Below, piece after piece: positions 33,048 to 42,313 of a stretch of 64,000 nt of DNA (its first letter is position 1; each line of letters opens with the position of its first letter). Origin of the DNA: a virus; the IMG/VR virus record IMGVR_UViG_3300046787_000408, positions 186,001 to 250,000 of that record. One strand, written 5' to 3'. The notes under the pieces are model-generated. The model was given only the letters and a program-made list of their open reading frames with translations, was not told the origin of the DNA and did not search any database. A program made the translations under genes and the position numbers.

Positions 33048-33667
33048 GTTCAATACTCACATTACAACAACTAAAACAACTGGTACCAGGAAATCCCTAT
33101 ATTGACGACTGGCATGAAGCACTTGATCAGTTGCTGGATGATTACGGAATTGATACTCCCCAGAGAGTAGCACACTTCATTGCACAATGCGCCCACGAAT
33201 CAGGCGGGTTCAAGTTCATTAAAGAAAACTTGAACTACTCAGCAGCAGGACTCAACAACACTTTCCGTAAGTATTTTCCCACACTGGAATCTGCCAAGCC
33301 TTATGAACGCCGGCCCGAAATGATTGCCAACAAGGTGTATGCCAACAGAATGGGCAACGGTGACGAAGCTTCGGGTGATGGCTGGCGCTATTGCGGACGT
33401 GGGCTAATTCAGCTTACAGGCAAAGACAACTACACATTCTTTGCAGGCAGTCTAGGTATTCCTGTAGAAGAAGCTGCTGACTATTTGGCCACGTTTGAAG
33501 GTGCAGCACAAAGTGCCTGCTTCTTCTGGGAACAAAACAACTTGAATCGCTTTGCTGATGCCAATGACGTCAAGGGCTTGACTCGTGCTATCAATGGTGG
33601 ACAGATTGGCCTAGCAGATAGACAAAAACACACTGAACATGCACTGCACGTTTTAGGAATGCATTAA
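33044..33667 (+). CDS. GH19-type endolysin
   Basis: 207 residues. FIAQCAHESGGFKFIKENLNYSA has the catalytic Glu of glycoside hydrolase family 19; RYCGRGLIQLTGKDNY and the second acidic region (RRPEMIANKVYANRMGNGDE) fit phage lysozyme/chitinase-type endolysins that cut peptidoglycan. No signal peptide, so export needs a holin (candidate at 34597). Overlaps the o-spanin-like gene. Confidence 0.92.
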   Translation: MSSILTLQQLKQLVPGNPYIDDWHEALDQLLDDYGIDTPQRVAHFIAQCAHESGGFKFIKENLNYSAAGLNNTFRKYFPTLESAKPYERRPEMIANKVYANRMGNGDEASGDGWRYCGRGLIQLTGKDNYTFFAGSLGIPVEEAADYLATFEGAAQSACFFWEQNNLNRFADANDVKGLTRAINGGQIGLADRQKHTEHALHVLGMH

Positions 33668-34545
33668 TGGCCATTGTAGTAGGACCAGGAATCACAATTG
33701 GCAACGGAATTACCGTACAGAGTATAGCCGTTGCCGGCCAACAGGCTTTTACCACAGCAGGTACATTTTCATGGACCGCACCAGCAGGTGTTACGTCAGT
33801 GTCTGTAGTAGCTGTTGGCGGTGGTGGAGGTGGGACCAGAAGCACTTCTGGCGGAGCAGGTGACGGTGGTAATAGTTATTTTATTGATACCAGCACAGTA
33901 GCAGGACTTGGCGGCTCACGGGGAGGTGGCAGTTTTACTACAGGTGCTAATGCTTTCCCATATGGACAAGGTGGCGGGTTCGCAGGCGACGGTGGCGGCA
34001 ATGGTGGTTTCAGTTTAGGTGGCACTAGCGTATTCTATGGCGGTGGCGGTGCAGGCGGTTACTCAGGCAATGGCGGCAACGGTGGCGCAGGCAATGGATC
34101 TGGTGTAATTACTGTTGCAGGCGGCAACGGCACAGGCGGTGCTGCGGGTGGTGGTGCTTGGGGTTCCGGCGGCGGAGTTGGCATATTAGGCGAAGGCACA
34201 AGTGGAGCTGGTAGCACAACAGGAAGTGCAACGCCATTGAAGAACGCTAAAGGCGGCTCAGGTGGAGCCAATGGTAATACATATACTACTACCAACTTTA
34301 CAGGCGCCTTATACGGTGGTGGCGCTTGCGGTACTTACACTACTAGTGGCGGTGGTGGCGGATTAGGGTGGAAGAACAGCATAGCAGTAACACCCGGACA
34401 ATCATACACTGTTGTAGTTGGAGCCGGTGGTACAGGCGAAGCATCATCTGGGACAAATTTCTGCGGACCGGGTGGCGGAGGTGCTGTACGTATTATTTGG
34501 GGCGATGGTCGTGCGTTCCCTGCAACAAACACAGGAGACGTTTAA
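33667..34545 (+). CDS. Glycine-rich tail adhesin
   Basis: 292 residues. The N-terminal module VVGPGITIGNGITVQS resembles the start of the lectin-like protein at 35122 (GGGITIGGGISFVS), indicating a shared docking tag. The body is dominated by Gly runs (GGGGGGT, GGNGGAGNGSG) like T4-like gp38-type adhesins, which form polyglycine sandwiches with variable loops for receptor binding, and ends in GGGGAVRIIWGDGRAFP. Confidence 0.82.
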   Translation: MAIVVGPGITIGNGITVQSIAVAGQQAFTTAGTFSWTAPAGVTSVSVVAVGGGGGGTRSTSGGAGDGGNSYFIDTSTVAGLGGSRGGGSFTTGANAFPYGQGGGFAGDGGGNGGFSLGGTSVFYGGGGAGGYSGNGGNGGAGNGSGVITVAGGNGTGGAAGGGAWGSGGGVGILGEGTSGAGSTTGSATPLKNAKGGSGGANGNTYTTTNFTGALYGGGACGTYTTSGGGGGLGWKNSIAVTPGQSYTVVVGAGGTGEASSGTNFCGPGGGGAVRIIWGDGRAFPATNTGDV

Positions 34546-34596
34546 TGTCAACAATAAAAGTAGATACTGAATATAAGTATATAAAAGGAAATTAGA

Positions 34597-35106
34597 ATGG
34601 CAAAAAAAGAATTACCCCCAAGTAAAATTACCAAAACAGAAGAAGACTGGATGACAAAAAAATGGCGTCCCATGATGGCTATTATGTACATGACTGCCTG
34701 CTTGTTTGACTTTGTGTTCTTCCCAATCATGTTTACTGTGGTGCAGTTCTGGGAAGTGTCAGCTGCCAACGATGCATTCCGTCAGTGGGCACCAATCACA
34801 CTGCAAGGCGGTGGCTTGTTCCACGTGGCCATGGGTGCTGTGTTGGGCGTTAGCGCATGGAGTCGTGGACAAGAAAAAATGGCTGGTGTAACTGGCGGCG
34901 CTGCTGCTCCAACACCTGCAGTGGGAATGAGTCCAGCACAACCCACCAGCTTTGGTGCACCAGTTGCACAAACTGCGGCATATACATCAGCACCTAGTTG
35001 GGGATCGACTACAGTAGCCAGCAACAGCTGGGGCAGCGCACCGGTACAAACAGGTTGGGGCGGCAAAAAAGCTCCACCTGAAGCTGAGTTTCCGCTAGTT
35101 AGTTAA
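34597..35106 (+). CDS. Holin-like three-helix protein (GTA_holin_3TM type)
   Basis: 169 residues. KKWRPMMAIMYMTACLFDFV is the entry to the first of two to three membrane segments, followed by WAPITLQGGGLFHVAMGAVLGVSAW. This resembles the GTA_holin_3TM family. A Pro/Ala/Gly-rich cytoplasmic tail follows. Shine-Dalgarno AAAGGAA. Proximity to endolysin and spanin genes supports a holin role. Confidence 0.75.
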   Translation: MAKKELPPSKITKTEEDWMTKKWRPMMAIMYMTACLFDFVFFPIMFTVVQFWEVSAANDAFRQWAPITLQGGGLFHVAMGAVLGVSAWSRGQEKMAGVTGGAAAPTPAVGMSPAQPTSFGAPVAQTAAYTSAPSWGSTTVASNSWGSAPVQTGWGGKKAPPEAEFPLVS

Positions 35107-35121
35107 CAACAGGAACAACAG

Positions 35122-37212
35122 ATGACAATTTCAATTGGTGGTGGCATTACTATCGGCGGCGGTATCTCATTTGTTAGTGGTACCACACCAACGCCAACAC
35201 CACCAGGCTACTTTGATTATGTGACTGCTTTGTTGTCTGGTTCAGGAACTGACAACACTGACAACAATACATTTTTAGACTCTAGTACCAACAATTTTAC
35301 TGTAAAACGTAACGGCAATCCTACTCAAGGTTCATTTGGACCTTATGGCGGTGGTTGGAGCAACTATTTTGATGGCACCGGTGACTTTTTAACACTTTCA
35401 TCAGCTCCAGTTGCTGCCACTGGAACGTTTACGATTGAGTGTTGGGTATACGTCACTGGTACTGCGGTCGCACAAAGTATATACGGTCAATATCTTGGTA
35501 ACCCTAGCCCTGCTGCAGGTAGATGGAACATGTTATGGAATGATGCAGCTAATAAATTTAGTTTTAGCATTGCATCAACAAGTTACGAATCTACGTCTAC
35601 TTACTCAGCAAATACTTGGTATCACATAGCATGGGTTCGTGATGGATCAAACAATTTATCACTATATGTCAATGGTGTAAGAGATAGTACAAGGGCTAAT
35701 ATAACAGCGTCATTGTATACTGGTAATCCAATAATTGGTGCCAGAAGCGATGGTACAACCCCATACACAGGTTATATCTCAAATTTTAGAGTCACTAATA
35801 CAGTTGTTTACTCTGGTACAACTTACACTGTTCCGACTGGACCACTTACTGCTATTACTGGAACAACGCTATTAACTTGCCAAAGCAATCGTTTCATTGA
35901 TAACTCAACCAATAACTTTACTATCACACGTAGTGGTAATGTTGCAGTTGAAAAATTTAATCCTTTTGGAATAATCAACAACAGCGGTGTTCCAGAAGCG
36001 TACACACCAAGTGTGTATGGCGGCAGTGCGTACTTGGATGGCACAGGAGACTACCTAACAGTAGCAACCAATACTGCTCTTGACTTTGAAAATAGTGACT
36101 TCACTGCTGAGTGTTGGATATATCCAATATTATTCAACGCTTCGGGTGGCGGATTTATGGGGGTCGGTGCGCAGAGTGGAAGTGCGTCATGGATCTTGCG
36201 AGGAAACAGTTCAGGTACTTTGACTTTTTCAGCTTGGTACAGTCCTGGTGGTGGCGCTGACGTCACAACAATTACTAGCACAACTGGTGTTCTCCGATTT
36301 ACCGCCTGGAACCACGTGGCCGTTACTCGTCAAGGTACTTCATGGAACATATGGTGCAACGGAATATCAGTTGCATCTGGTACTCGAAGCACTGCTATTG
36401 CAAACACAGGCAGACCTGCACAAATTGGATATGACTATAGCAGCTCGACTGTTCGAACACAAAATGCGTATATTTCTGACGTAAGATGGGTCAAAGGCAC
36501 AGCGGTTTATACTTCGGCCTTTACACCGCCTACTGCACCGTTGACAGCAATCACAAATACATCGTTGCTGCTGAATGGAACCAACGCAGGCATATACGAT
36601 TCGACCACCATAAGCGATTATGAAACAGCGGGCAATGCAAAAATTTCCACAGCAGTCAGCAAGTGGGGCACAGGCAGTATGTATTTTGACGGGACAGGTG
36701 GTTACCTGTACTCTCCTAATCTCACGCTAAATGCCAACAAAGACTATACATTAGAATGCTGGGTGTATATAGCAGCGTTTGATGCTGTGCAACCCAGTGG
36801 TATTTTCTTTAGTGGCACTGGTTCTTCGGACCTTCAACGGGTACAACTATCGATAAATCCTGCTGGTTCTGTTTCTTTCACTATGCAAACCACTGCAGGC
36901 GTTTCAAACGGAGTCACAAGCGCAACTGGATTGATTACTGCAGGCAACTGGTACTATCTGACTGTTGTTCGTGACGGCAACCTGGTCACAGTGTACGTAA
37001 ATGGAACTAGTGTTGCAACTCTAACCGTTACGTTGTCGATCACAGTAGCTGATACCACTTACATAGGATTTGTAAGAAGCGGTGCCGCACTAAGATATCT
37101 CAACGGATACATCAACGATTTTAGAATCACCAACGGAGTTGCCCGTTACACTAGCAATTTTACTCCCCCAGACGCACCTTTACCGGCTATCCCCCCGGTT
37201 GAACCTGCTTAA
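35122..37212 (+). CDS. Tail protein with three LamG/ConA-like lectin domains
   Basis: 696 residues. A docking tag (SIGGGITIGGGISF) leads into three similar domains of about 200 residues, each with YFDGTGD-like start, FTIECWVY/FTAECWIY/YTLECWVY, a W-H-x-A-W/V-T-R strand, VNG, and GYI-x-x-R/D-(F/W)R-x-(T/V) near the end: concanavalin A/laminin-G beta-sandwich folds that bind sugars. The repeat structure suggests internal duplication. Probably a tail spike or fibre for polysaccharide attachment. Confidence 0.88.
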   Translation: MTISIGGGITIGGGISFVSGTTPTPTPPGYFDYVTALLSGSGTDNTDNNTFLDSSTNNFTVKRNGNPTQGSFGPYGGGWSNYFDGTGDFLTLSSAPVAATGTFTIECWVYVTGTAVAQSIYGQYLGNPSPAAGRWNMLWNDAANKFSFSIASTSYESTSTYSANTWYHIAWVRDGSNNLSLYVNGVRDSTRANITASLYTGNPIIGARSDGTTPYTGYISNFRVTNTVVYSGTTYTVPTGPLTAITGTTLLTCQSNRFIDNSTNNFTITRSGNVAVEKFNPFGIINNSGVPEAYTPSVYGGSAYLDGTGDYLTVATNTALDFENSDFTAECWIYPILFNASGGGFMGVGAQSGSASWILRGNSSGTLTFSAWYSPGGGADVTTITSTTGVLRFTAWNHVAVTRQGTSWNIWCNGISVASGTRSTAIANTGRPAQIGYDYSSSTVRTQNAYISDVRWVKGTAVYTSAFTPPTAPLTAITNTSLLLNGTNAGIYDSTTISDYETAGNAKISTAVSKWGTGSMYFDGTGGYLYSPNLTLNANKDYTLECWVYIAAFDAVQPSGIFFSGTGSSDLQRVQLSINPAGSVSFTMQTTAGVSNGVTSATGLITAGNWYYLTVVRDGNLVTVYVNGTSVATLTVTLSITVADTTYIGFVRSGAALRYLNGYINDFRITNGVARYTSNFTPPDAPLPAIPPVEPA

Positions 37213-37239
37213 CTCTACTATTTGACAAAAGGAACTATC

Positions 37240-37461
37240 ATGAAATCATTAATCTTAGCAATCACCTTGGCTCTAGGTACTTCGCTGGCGTATGCTGAAG
37301 AGCCCAAAGAAACCACCAAAGTCTGTGTTGACGTAAAAGACAAAGCAGGACAAACTGTAATTGATCCCAAGACCAAGCAGCCCAAACAAAACTGCAAGAC
37401 TGTGAAAAAGCACAAGAAACTAGAAGGCGCTGAAAAAGTGCCCGAAGGCAAGAAAAAATAA
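37240..37461 (+). CDS. Small exported basic protein
   Basis: 73 residues from the ATG at 37240, preceded by AAAGGAA. MKSLILAITLALGTSLAYA|EEP is a signal peptide with an AxA site. The mature 54 residues have two Cys and many Lys (CKTVKKHKKLEGAEKV...). Likely periplasmic; function unknown. Confidence 0.75.
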   Translation: MKSLILAITLALGTSLAYAEEPKETTKVCVDVKDKAGQTVIDPKTKQPKQNCKTVKKHKKLEGAEKVPEGKKK

Positions 37462-37494
37462 TCAAGTCACACTAGTTTGCTTGTAAGTAACACT

Positions 37495-38031
37495 ATGAGC
37501 AAACTTATTTTTTTCAGCGGCGGTGTAGAAAGTACTGCACTACTCAATGATGCAGACCCCATGGAAGATGTGCTGGTCACTGTGCTACCAACATTTCCAA
37601 AAGACATGGTAACTTCCAAATTGCAATCAGCTCAAGCTATTGCACAACGGTTTGGTTTCACTGTGAACTATGCACGAATTCAGTTGCCAGTAGAACCTGA
37701 TCCCTACAACTTTGTACACCAAGCTCGCACGTTTCTTAGTGTGGCTAATCTCTGGGTAGCTAAAGATACTAGAATAACAGAACTTTGGTTTGGTCGCTGT
37801 CTTGAAGACGTTAGCCCACCTAGTCGACCAGCCAATATTGTAGAAGCCTGGAACTTGTTGTATCCTAACATACCATGGACTAGACCGCTAGAACATGTGT
37901 CCAAGTGGGATCAATGGACGTCTATTCCAGTAGATGTGAGGTCCATGGTTAGCAGTTGTGTTACCTACAACAACTGCGGCAAGTGCTACAAATGCCAAGA
38001 AGTGCAAAAACTAATAATACAACATGCTTGA
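37495..38031 (+). CDS. QueC-like PP-loop enzyme
   Basis: 178 residues from the ATG at 37495. FFSGGVESTALL is an ATP pyrophosphatase loop and the C-terminal CVTYNNCGKCYKCQE is a zinc-cysteine cluster like that of 7-cyano-7-deazaguanine synthase (QueC), which makes preQ0. The usual SGGxDS Asp is Glu here, and the protein is shorter than QueC (about 220-230), so the substrate may differ. No other queuosine or archaeosine gene is in the window. Overlaps dnaJ by eight bases. Confidence 0.72.
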   Translation: MSKLIFFSGGVESTALLNDADPMEDVLVTVLPTFPKDMVTSKLQSAQAIAQRFGFTVNYARIQLPVEPDPYNFVHQARTFLSVANLWVAKDTRITELWFGRCLEDVSPPSRPANIVEAWNLLYPNIPWTRPLEHVSKWDQWTSIPVDVRSMVSSCVTYNNCGKCYKCQEVQKLIIQHA

Positions 38032-38794
38032 TCACTACGCTACCTTGGGCGTGAGCCGAACTGCTTCCGCGGATGAAATCAAACGAGCATTTAGAAAGCT
38101 GGCTAGCCAACACCATCCAGACAAGGGTGGGGACACTGCCAAGTTTCAACAGATACAAGCTGCCTACGACACACTTGGTGATGCCAACAAACGTGCTGCT
38201 TACGACAATCCTGCTCCGCAATTTTCAGGATTTGGCGGCAGCACACAGTTCAACAACATACATGACATATTCAACATGTTTGGGCAAGGCTTTCCAGGCC
38301 AACAGCGCCGTAATCATGTTCGCATGAGCTTGTGGATCACGTTGCGTGATGTAGCAACAGGTGGCCGGCGTCCTGTGAGTTTGAGCACTGGGCAAGGTCA
38401 AAACACTGTGGAAATTGAGATTCCGTTAGGTCTCAATGACAATGACTCTATTCAGTATTCTGGCTTGGCACCAGGTGGACAAGATCTAGTGGTCACTTTT
38501 AGAATACAACCAGATGCAAATTGGTCTAGATCTGCCCTAAATCTTGCTACTGAACAAACTGTTAGTATTTGGGATTTGATACTAGGCGGAGACCTAGTGG
38601 TCAAAAGTATAACTGGGGAGAGTTTGACTGTGACTATCCCTGTAAATACTCAACCTGGCACAGTATTACGGCTACGAACACAAGGGTTAAGAGATCAACA
38701 AGGACGGCAAGGCGATTTGCATGTGAAACTGGCAGCTCGAATTCCACAACCTATACCACCCGAACTAGCCGCAGCAATACAACAGTACCGATAA
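38024..38794 (+). CDS. DnaJ/CbpA-like co-chaperone
   Basis: 256 residues. A J domain (YATLGVSRTASADEIKRAFR...HHPDKGG, residues 3-65) with the HPD motif, then a Gly/Phe segment (FSGFGG), then two beta-sandwich C-domains (VEIEIPLGLNDNDSIQYSG; LVVKSITGESLTVTIP...GTVLRLRTQGL). No Cys zinc finger, so it is the CbpA type. It would feed substrates to host DnaK. Confidence 0.92.
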   Translation: MLDHYATLGVSRTASADEIKRAFRKLASQHHPDKGGDTAKFQQIQAAYDTLGDANKRAAYDNPAPQFSGFGGSTQFNNIHDIFNMFGQGFPGQQRRNHVRMSLWITLRDVATGGRRPVSLSTGQGQNTVEIEIPLGLNDNDSIQYSGLAPGGQDLVVTFRIQPDANWSRSALNLATEQTVSIWDLILGGDLVVKSITGESLTVTIPVNTQPGTVLRLRTQGLRDQQGRQGDLHVKLAARIPQPIPPELAAAIQQYR

Positions 38795-38803
38795 CCAAAA
38801 TAC

Positions 38804-38832
38804 TTGCGTTTATTGGGCAGATATCTTATAAT
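38804..38832 (+). promoter_or_regulatory. Sigma70-type promoter P10
   Basis: TTGCGT (38804-38809), 17-nt spacer, TATAAT (38827-38832), 27 bases before the clpA-like ATG at 38860. Confidence 0.65.
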
Positions 38833-38859
38833 GTAACATACGCATCATTTAGGAACCAA

Positions 38860-41133
38860 ATGCAAAACAATCCCGAAATTGAACAACTGGTAGACCAAGC
38901 AGTAAAAATTGCTCGCACCAAACAGCACGAATATGTGCTGACTGAACATCTTTTGCTGGCCATGATTCAACACGTGCCGTTTCGCAAAGTGGTGGAAAAA
39001 TACGGTGTAGAAGTAGAAATGATGGAAGCAGAACTGGATGCTTATCTTGACAGCCAGATGAATCTTGTACGGGATCGAGCAGATCTTCAGCCCAGAAAAA
39101 CACAAACACTGGAACGAATTTTTAACCGTGCCAATGTGCAGGCAATGTTTACTGGTCGCCGTAGTCTTAGTGTAATCGATCTTTATCTTTCAATCATGGC
39201 CGAAACCAACAGCCATGCACACTACTATTTGCTAAAGTACGGCATTCGCAAAAGTGAGTTTGTGGAGTTCTATCAAAAGACTTATTCTCAGTCCGACGTC
39301 AAGTTGAGTACACAACAAGCTGACGATATCCTAACTGAACATTGCACCAATATCACTGCACAAGCCGCTGCCAATCAGTTGGAGCCCATGATTGGTCGTG
39401 CCACTGAGTTGCAGGAAATGATCACAGTGATGGCACGACGATTCAAAGCCAACGTTCTCATGGTAGGCGACCCAGGTGTGGGCAAAACTGCTATCATTGA
39501 TGGCTTGGCCCAAGAGATTTTGGCTGGACGTGTTCCCGAGTTCTTGAAGGGTCATGAAGTATGGAGCCTAGAAGTTGGCTCCCTGCTGGCAGGAAGCAAG
39601 TATCGCGGTGAGTTTGAAGAAAAGTTCAAGCAAGTTATTGCTGCCTTGGAAGCCAAAAAGAACTGTATCTTGTTTGTTGACGAAGCACACACCATGAAAG
39701 GTGCAGGAGCCGGATCACAAAGCAGCTTGGACTTTGCCAACATGCTGAAACCAGCTATTACCAAAGGTCATTTGAAAGTTGTTGCAAGTACTACCTGGGA
39801 AGAGTTCTACGAAAGCTTTGAAAAGGATCGTGCGCTAATGCGTCGATTCCATCGCTTGAGTATTGATGAGCCAAATGCCAGCACTACTGAGCAAATCTTG
39901 ATTGGCTTGAGTCCTAGGCTGGAACAGTTTCACAATGTGTTAATTGATACAGAAGCCATGACAGCCGCAGTTGAACTGAGTGGACGTTACATTCATGATC
40001 GCAAGAACCCTGACAAATCAATTGACTTGTTGGACGGTGCTTGTGCTAGAGAACGTGTGAAAGATGCAGGTACTGTTACAATCACACGAGACATGATCAT
40101 GGCGCAAGTTAGTAAAATAGCCAATGTGCCCATGGATCGACTGCAAAACGAACGCAGTACCAAGATTCTTGAACTGGAAAACAACATCAAGCAAAAGCTG
40201 TATGGACAGGATGCTGCTGTGGATGCTGTGCTGGAACGAGTGTACATCAACTTTTCAGGCATTGGTAACGAGACTCGCCCCATGGCCAGCTTCTTGTTCC
40301 TGGGCCCAACTGGTACTGGTAAAACAGAACTGGCCAAACTGTTGAGCGATAACTTGGACATGAAACTACTCAAGTACGACATGAGTGAGTATCAAGAAAA
40401 GCACACAGTATCTAGCTTGATTGGCGCACCTCCGGGCTATGTGGGCTTTGAAGATGGCAACGTGGGCGGCGGCAAACTGATCAGTGACATTACTAAAAAT
40501 CCATTCAGTATCATCTTGTTTGACGAGATTGAAAAAGCACACCCAGATGTATCAAACATCTTGTTGCAGATGCTGGACGAAGGTCATATCACAAGCTCTG
40601 CAGGCAAACGAGTAGATGTCAAAAACACCATTATTATCCTGACTTCAAACTTGGGTGCCCGAGACAACGAAGGCAATGCTATTGGCTTTGGATCACAAGA
40701 AAAAACCGGCAACGAAGACAAAGCCATGAAAGAGTTCTTCAAGCCTGAACTGCGAAATCGTATTGATCAGATCTGCAGATTCAACAAGCTGGACCAGTTG
40801 GCTATCAAGAAGATCGTGGTCAAGTTTGTGGATCAACTCAAAGCAAGTTTGTCCAACAAAAACATTCGACTCAACATGAGCGAAGCAGTAATTGACTTGC
40901 TGGCCGAACAAGGCTATGATCCTAAAATGGGTGCTCGTCCCTTGAGTCGCAAAATTGATGAACTGATTCGTGTGCCACTTTCAAAGAAGATCCTGTTTGA
41001 TCGACTTAGCGATTGCACCGTGACTGCACACTTGGTTGACAAACAAGTAACATTTGAAGTAGATGCATTACCAGTTACTGGTGCGGACGCTGACGGATTT
41101 ATTCAGGTGGATCATGGTAACATCGGCATTTGA
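38860..41133 (+). CDS. clpA: ClpA-like AAA+ unfoldase
   Basis: 757 residues from the ATG at 38860, essentially ClpA length. An in-frame extension to 38569 lies inside dnaJ and is rejected. N-domain (EIEQLVDQAVKIARTKQHEY), first ATPase (GDPGVGKTAIIDGLA; ILFVDEAHTM), no ClpB middle coiled coil, second ATPase (LGPTGTGKTELAKLL; IILFDEIEKAH; GAPPGYVGFE; FKPELRNRID). NAIGFGSQ sits where ClpA has its ClpP-binding IGL/IGF loop, so the protein probably works with host ClpP as a protease. Confidence 0.93.
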   Translation: MQNNPEIEQLVDQAVKIARTKQHEYVLTEHLLLAMIQHVPFRKVVEKYGVEVEMMEAELDAYLDSQMNLVRDRADLQPRKTQTLERIFNRANVQAMFTGRRSLSVIDLYLSIMAETNSHAHYYLLKYGIRKSEFVEFYQKTYSQSDVKLSTQQADDILTEHCTNITAQAAANQLEPMIGRATELQEMITVMARRFKANVLMVGDPGVGKTAIIDGLAQEILAGRVPEFLKGHEVWSLEVGSLLAGSKYRGEFEEKFKQVIAALEAKKNCILFVDEAHTMKGAGAGSQSSLDFANMLKPAITKGHLKVVASTTWEEFYESFEKDRALMRRFHRLSIDEPNASTTEQILIGLSPRLEQFHNVLIDTEAMTAAVELSGRYIHDRKNPDKSIDLLDGACARERVKDAGTVTITRDMIMAQVSKIANVPMDRLQNERSTKILELENNIKQKLYGQDAAVDAVLERVYINFSGIGNETRPMASFLFLGPTGTGKTELAKLLSDNLDMKLLKYDMSEYQEKHTVSSLIGAPPGYVGFEDGNVGGGKLISDITKNPFSIILFDEIEKAHPDVSNILLQMLDEGHITSSAGKRVDVKNTIIILTSNLGARDNEGNAIGFGSQEKTGNEDKAMKEFFKPELRNRIDQICRFNKLDQLAIKKIVVKFVDQLKASLSNKNIRLNMSEAVIDLLAEQGYDPKMGARPLSRKIDELIRVPLSKKILFDRLSDCTVTAHLVDKQVTFEVDALPVTGADADGFIQVDHGNIGI

Positions 41134-41776
41134 ACCGGTTGATCGAAGCTGTTTGTTCTTTGACCAGTTCGAGTACAGTGTAGCGTTTCACATGCGATAC
41201 GCTCACCTGGCAAGATGTCGGTCAGGACAGGAGATCGTAAAAGCAGCCGCGACGCGAAATCAATGGGCTCGTAATACTGGTTGGGGCCGCGGATCCAATA
41301 TTGATCCCATCACTAATACACATATTAGTCAGGCCCAGGACATGCACTACCATTTGACCAACCTTGGTATCGAACACAAGCAGGTTATACATAGCCATTC
41401 AATACATGTGTATGCCAACAACCCTGCTGCTTTGTGTAGACTGGCCAAGGCTGGCGATGACTATATTTGGGGCGTACAATTCCAACAAGCACGACTCACA
41501 CTCCCACAAGGTGTAGTGCAGTTAAAAGAGTCCAAGTATCAGTATCGTACCTATTTCAAAGAACGATATCAAAACACTGAATCTTTGCGTAAATTTTTAA
41601 AGGATCGAACAGACTGCTTTGGTTACACTAAAGAATTCAAATTGCGTTTGAACGATTTCAAGTTCTATCTACAGCGCCATCACTTTGTGGACCATCACAA
41701 TGCTGCTGATGCACTCATGTTGAATCTAGTGTGTGCAGACGTTGTGCGTGAAACATTACCTATACAGACTAAATAA
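41114..41776 (+). CDS. Unknown protein overlapping the clpA-like gene
   Basis: 220 residues from the ATG at 41114, overlapping the ClpA 3' end by 20 bases. Rich in His, Tyr and Arg (YNHH-like: RHHFVDHHNAADALMLNLV; HYHLTNLGIEHKQVIHSHSIHVYA). No membrane segment. The middle GDDYIWGVQFQQARLTLP looks like a beta domain. I have seen similar proteins in T4-like phages but cannot name them; possible partner or substrate of the unfoldase. Confidence 0.7.
   Translation: MVTSAFEPVDRSCLFFDQFEYSVAFHMRYAHLARCRSGQEIVKAAATRNQWARNTGWGRGSNIDPITNTHISQAQDMHYHLTNLGIEHKQVIHSHSIHVYANNPAALCRLAKAGDDYIWGVQFQQARLTLPQGVVQLKESKYQYRTYFKERYQNTESLRKFLKDRTDCFGYTKEFKLRLNDFKFYLQRHHFVDHHNAADALMLNLVCADVVRETLPIQTK
41770..41775 (+). 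promoter_or_regulatory. Late-type TAAATA promoter close to the start codon
   Basis: GACTAAATAATACACTATG: seven bases to the ATG at 41783, no Shine-Dalgarno. Confidence 0.5.
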
Positions 41777-41782
41777 TACACT

Positions 41783-41956
41783 ATGGCAAAAATACACGAA
41801 GAAACTATCAGTATCAAATTCAGCAAGATGGTCAAGGACTCAGATCCTGTTGGCCCTGGCACCATTGCTTCCGAAGAAGTAGTACTAGCACTAACTTCAG
41901 TAAGTGAAGAACTAGTGGGTCCAGGTGTGGTAGTTGAAATAGACTGGCCAAAATGA
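41783..41956 (+). CDS. Small acidic structural-region protein
   Basis: 57 residues, ATG 41783, TGA 41954-41956. HEETISIKFSKMVKDSD followed by VALTSVSEELVGPGVVVEIDW-like beta sequence; acidic. It overlaps the next gene at ATGA and is placed behind a late-type hexamer, suggesting a virion-related role. Unknown. Confidence 0.65.
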   Translation: MAKIHEETISIKFSKMVKDSDPVGPGTIASEEVVLALTSVSEELVGPGVVVEIDWPK

Positions 41957-42312
41957 CTACATCAACAGTAATGCTAGGGACCACAGTGCATGGTACTCCT
42001 TCAGGCAACTACGATGGTAGTAGTCAAGACTGGAGTAGCGATGCTGCCCAAGCGGCCAACTACTACTGGGGTCGGGGCAGTGTCCAAACTATTGCATTTG
42101 ACCTTACTGGATTTGTAGGCGATATGCGACTAGAAGCCACACTGGATTCTGACGCCAACAGCGCTACTTGGTTTGAAACTTACGACATTCTGGCCCCTAC
42201 TGCATTAACACAACGACAGGTTGCTACCATCACAGGCAACTTTACCTGGATGCGTGTGCGTGTGGTAGAGTTTGATAGTGGTACTATTAATTCTGTAACC
42301 ATTACTTTTTGA
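41953..42312 (+). CDS. Beta-rich virion-type protein
   Basis: 119 residues, Thr/Ser/Gly-rich with alternating beta pattern (SVQTIAFDLTGFVGDMRLEA; ITGNFTWMRVRVVEFD). The composition is that of a small tail or head decoration protein. One base gap to the next gene. No family named. Confidence 0.72.
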   Translation: MTTSTVMLGTTVHGTPSGNYDGSSQDWSSDAAQAANYYWGRGSVQTIAFDLTGFVGDMRLEATLDSDANSATWFETYDILAPTALTQRQVATITGNFTWMRVRVVEFDSGTINSVTITF

Positions 42313-42313
42313 C

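Noticed and set aside
38569-38859. 97-residue N-terminal extension of the ClpA-like protein
   Set aside because: Lies inside dnaJ in another frame; the ATG at 38860 follows a promoter and gives a standard N-domain.
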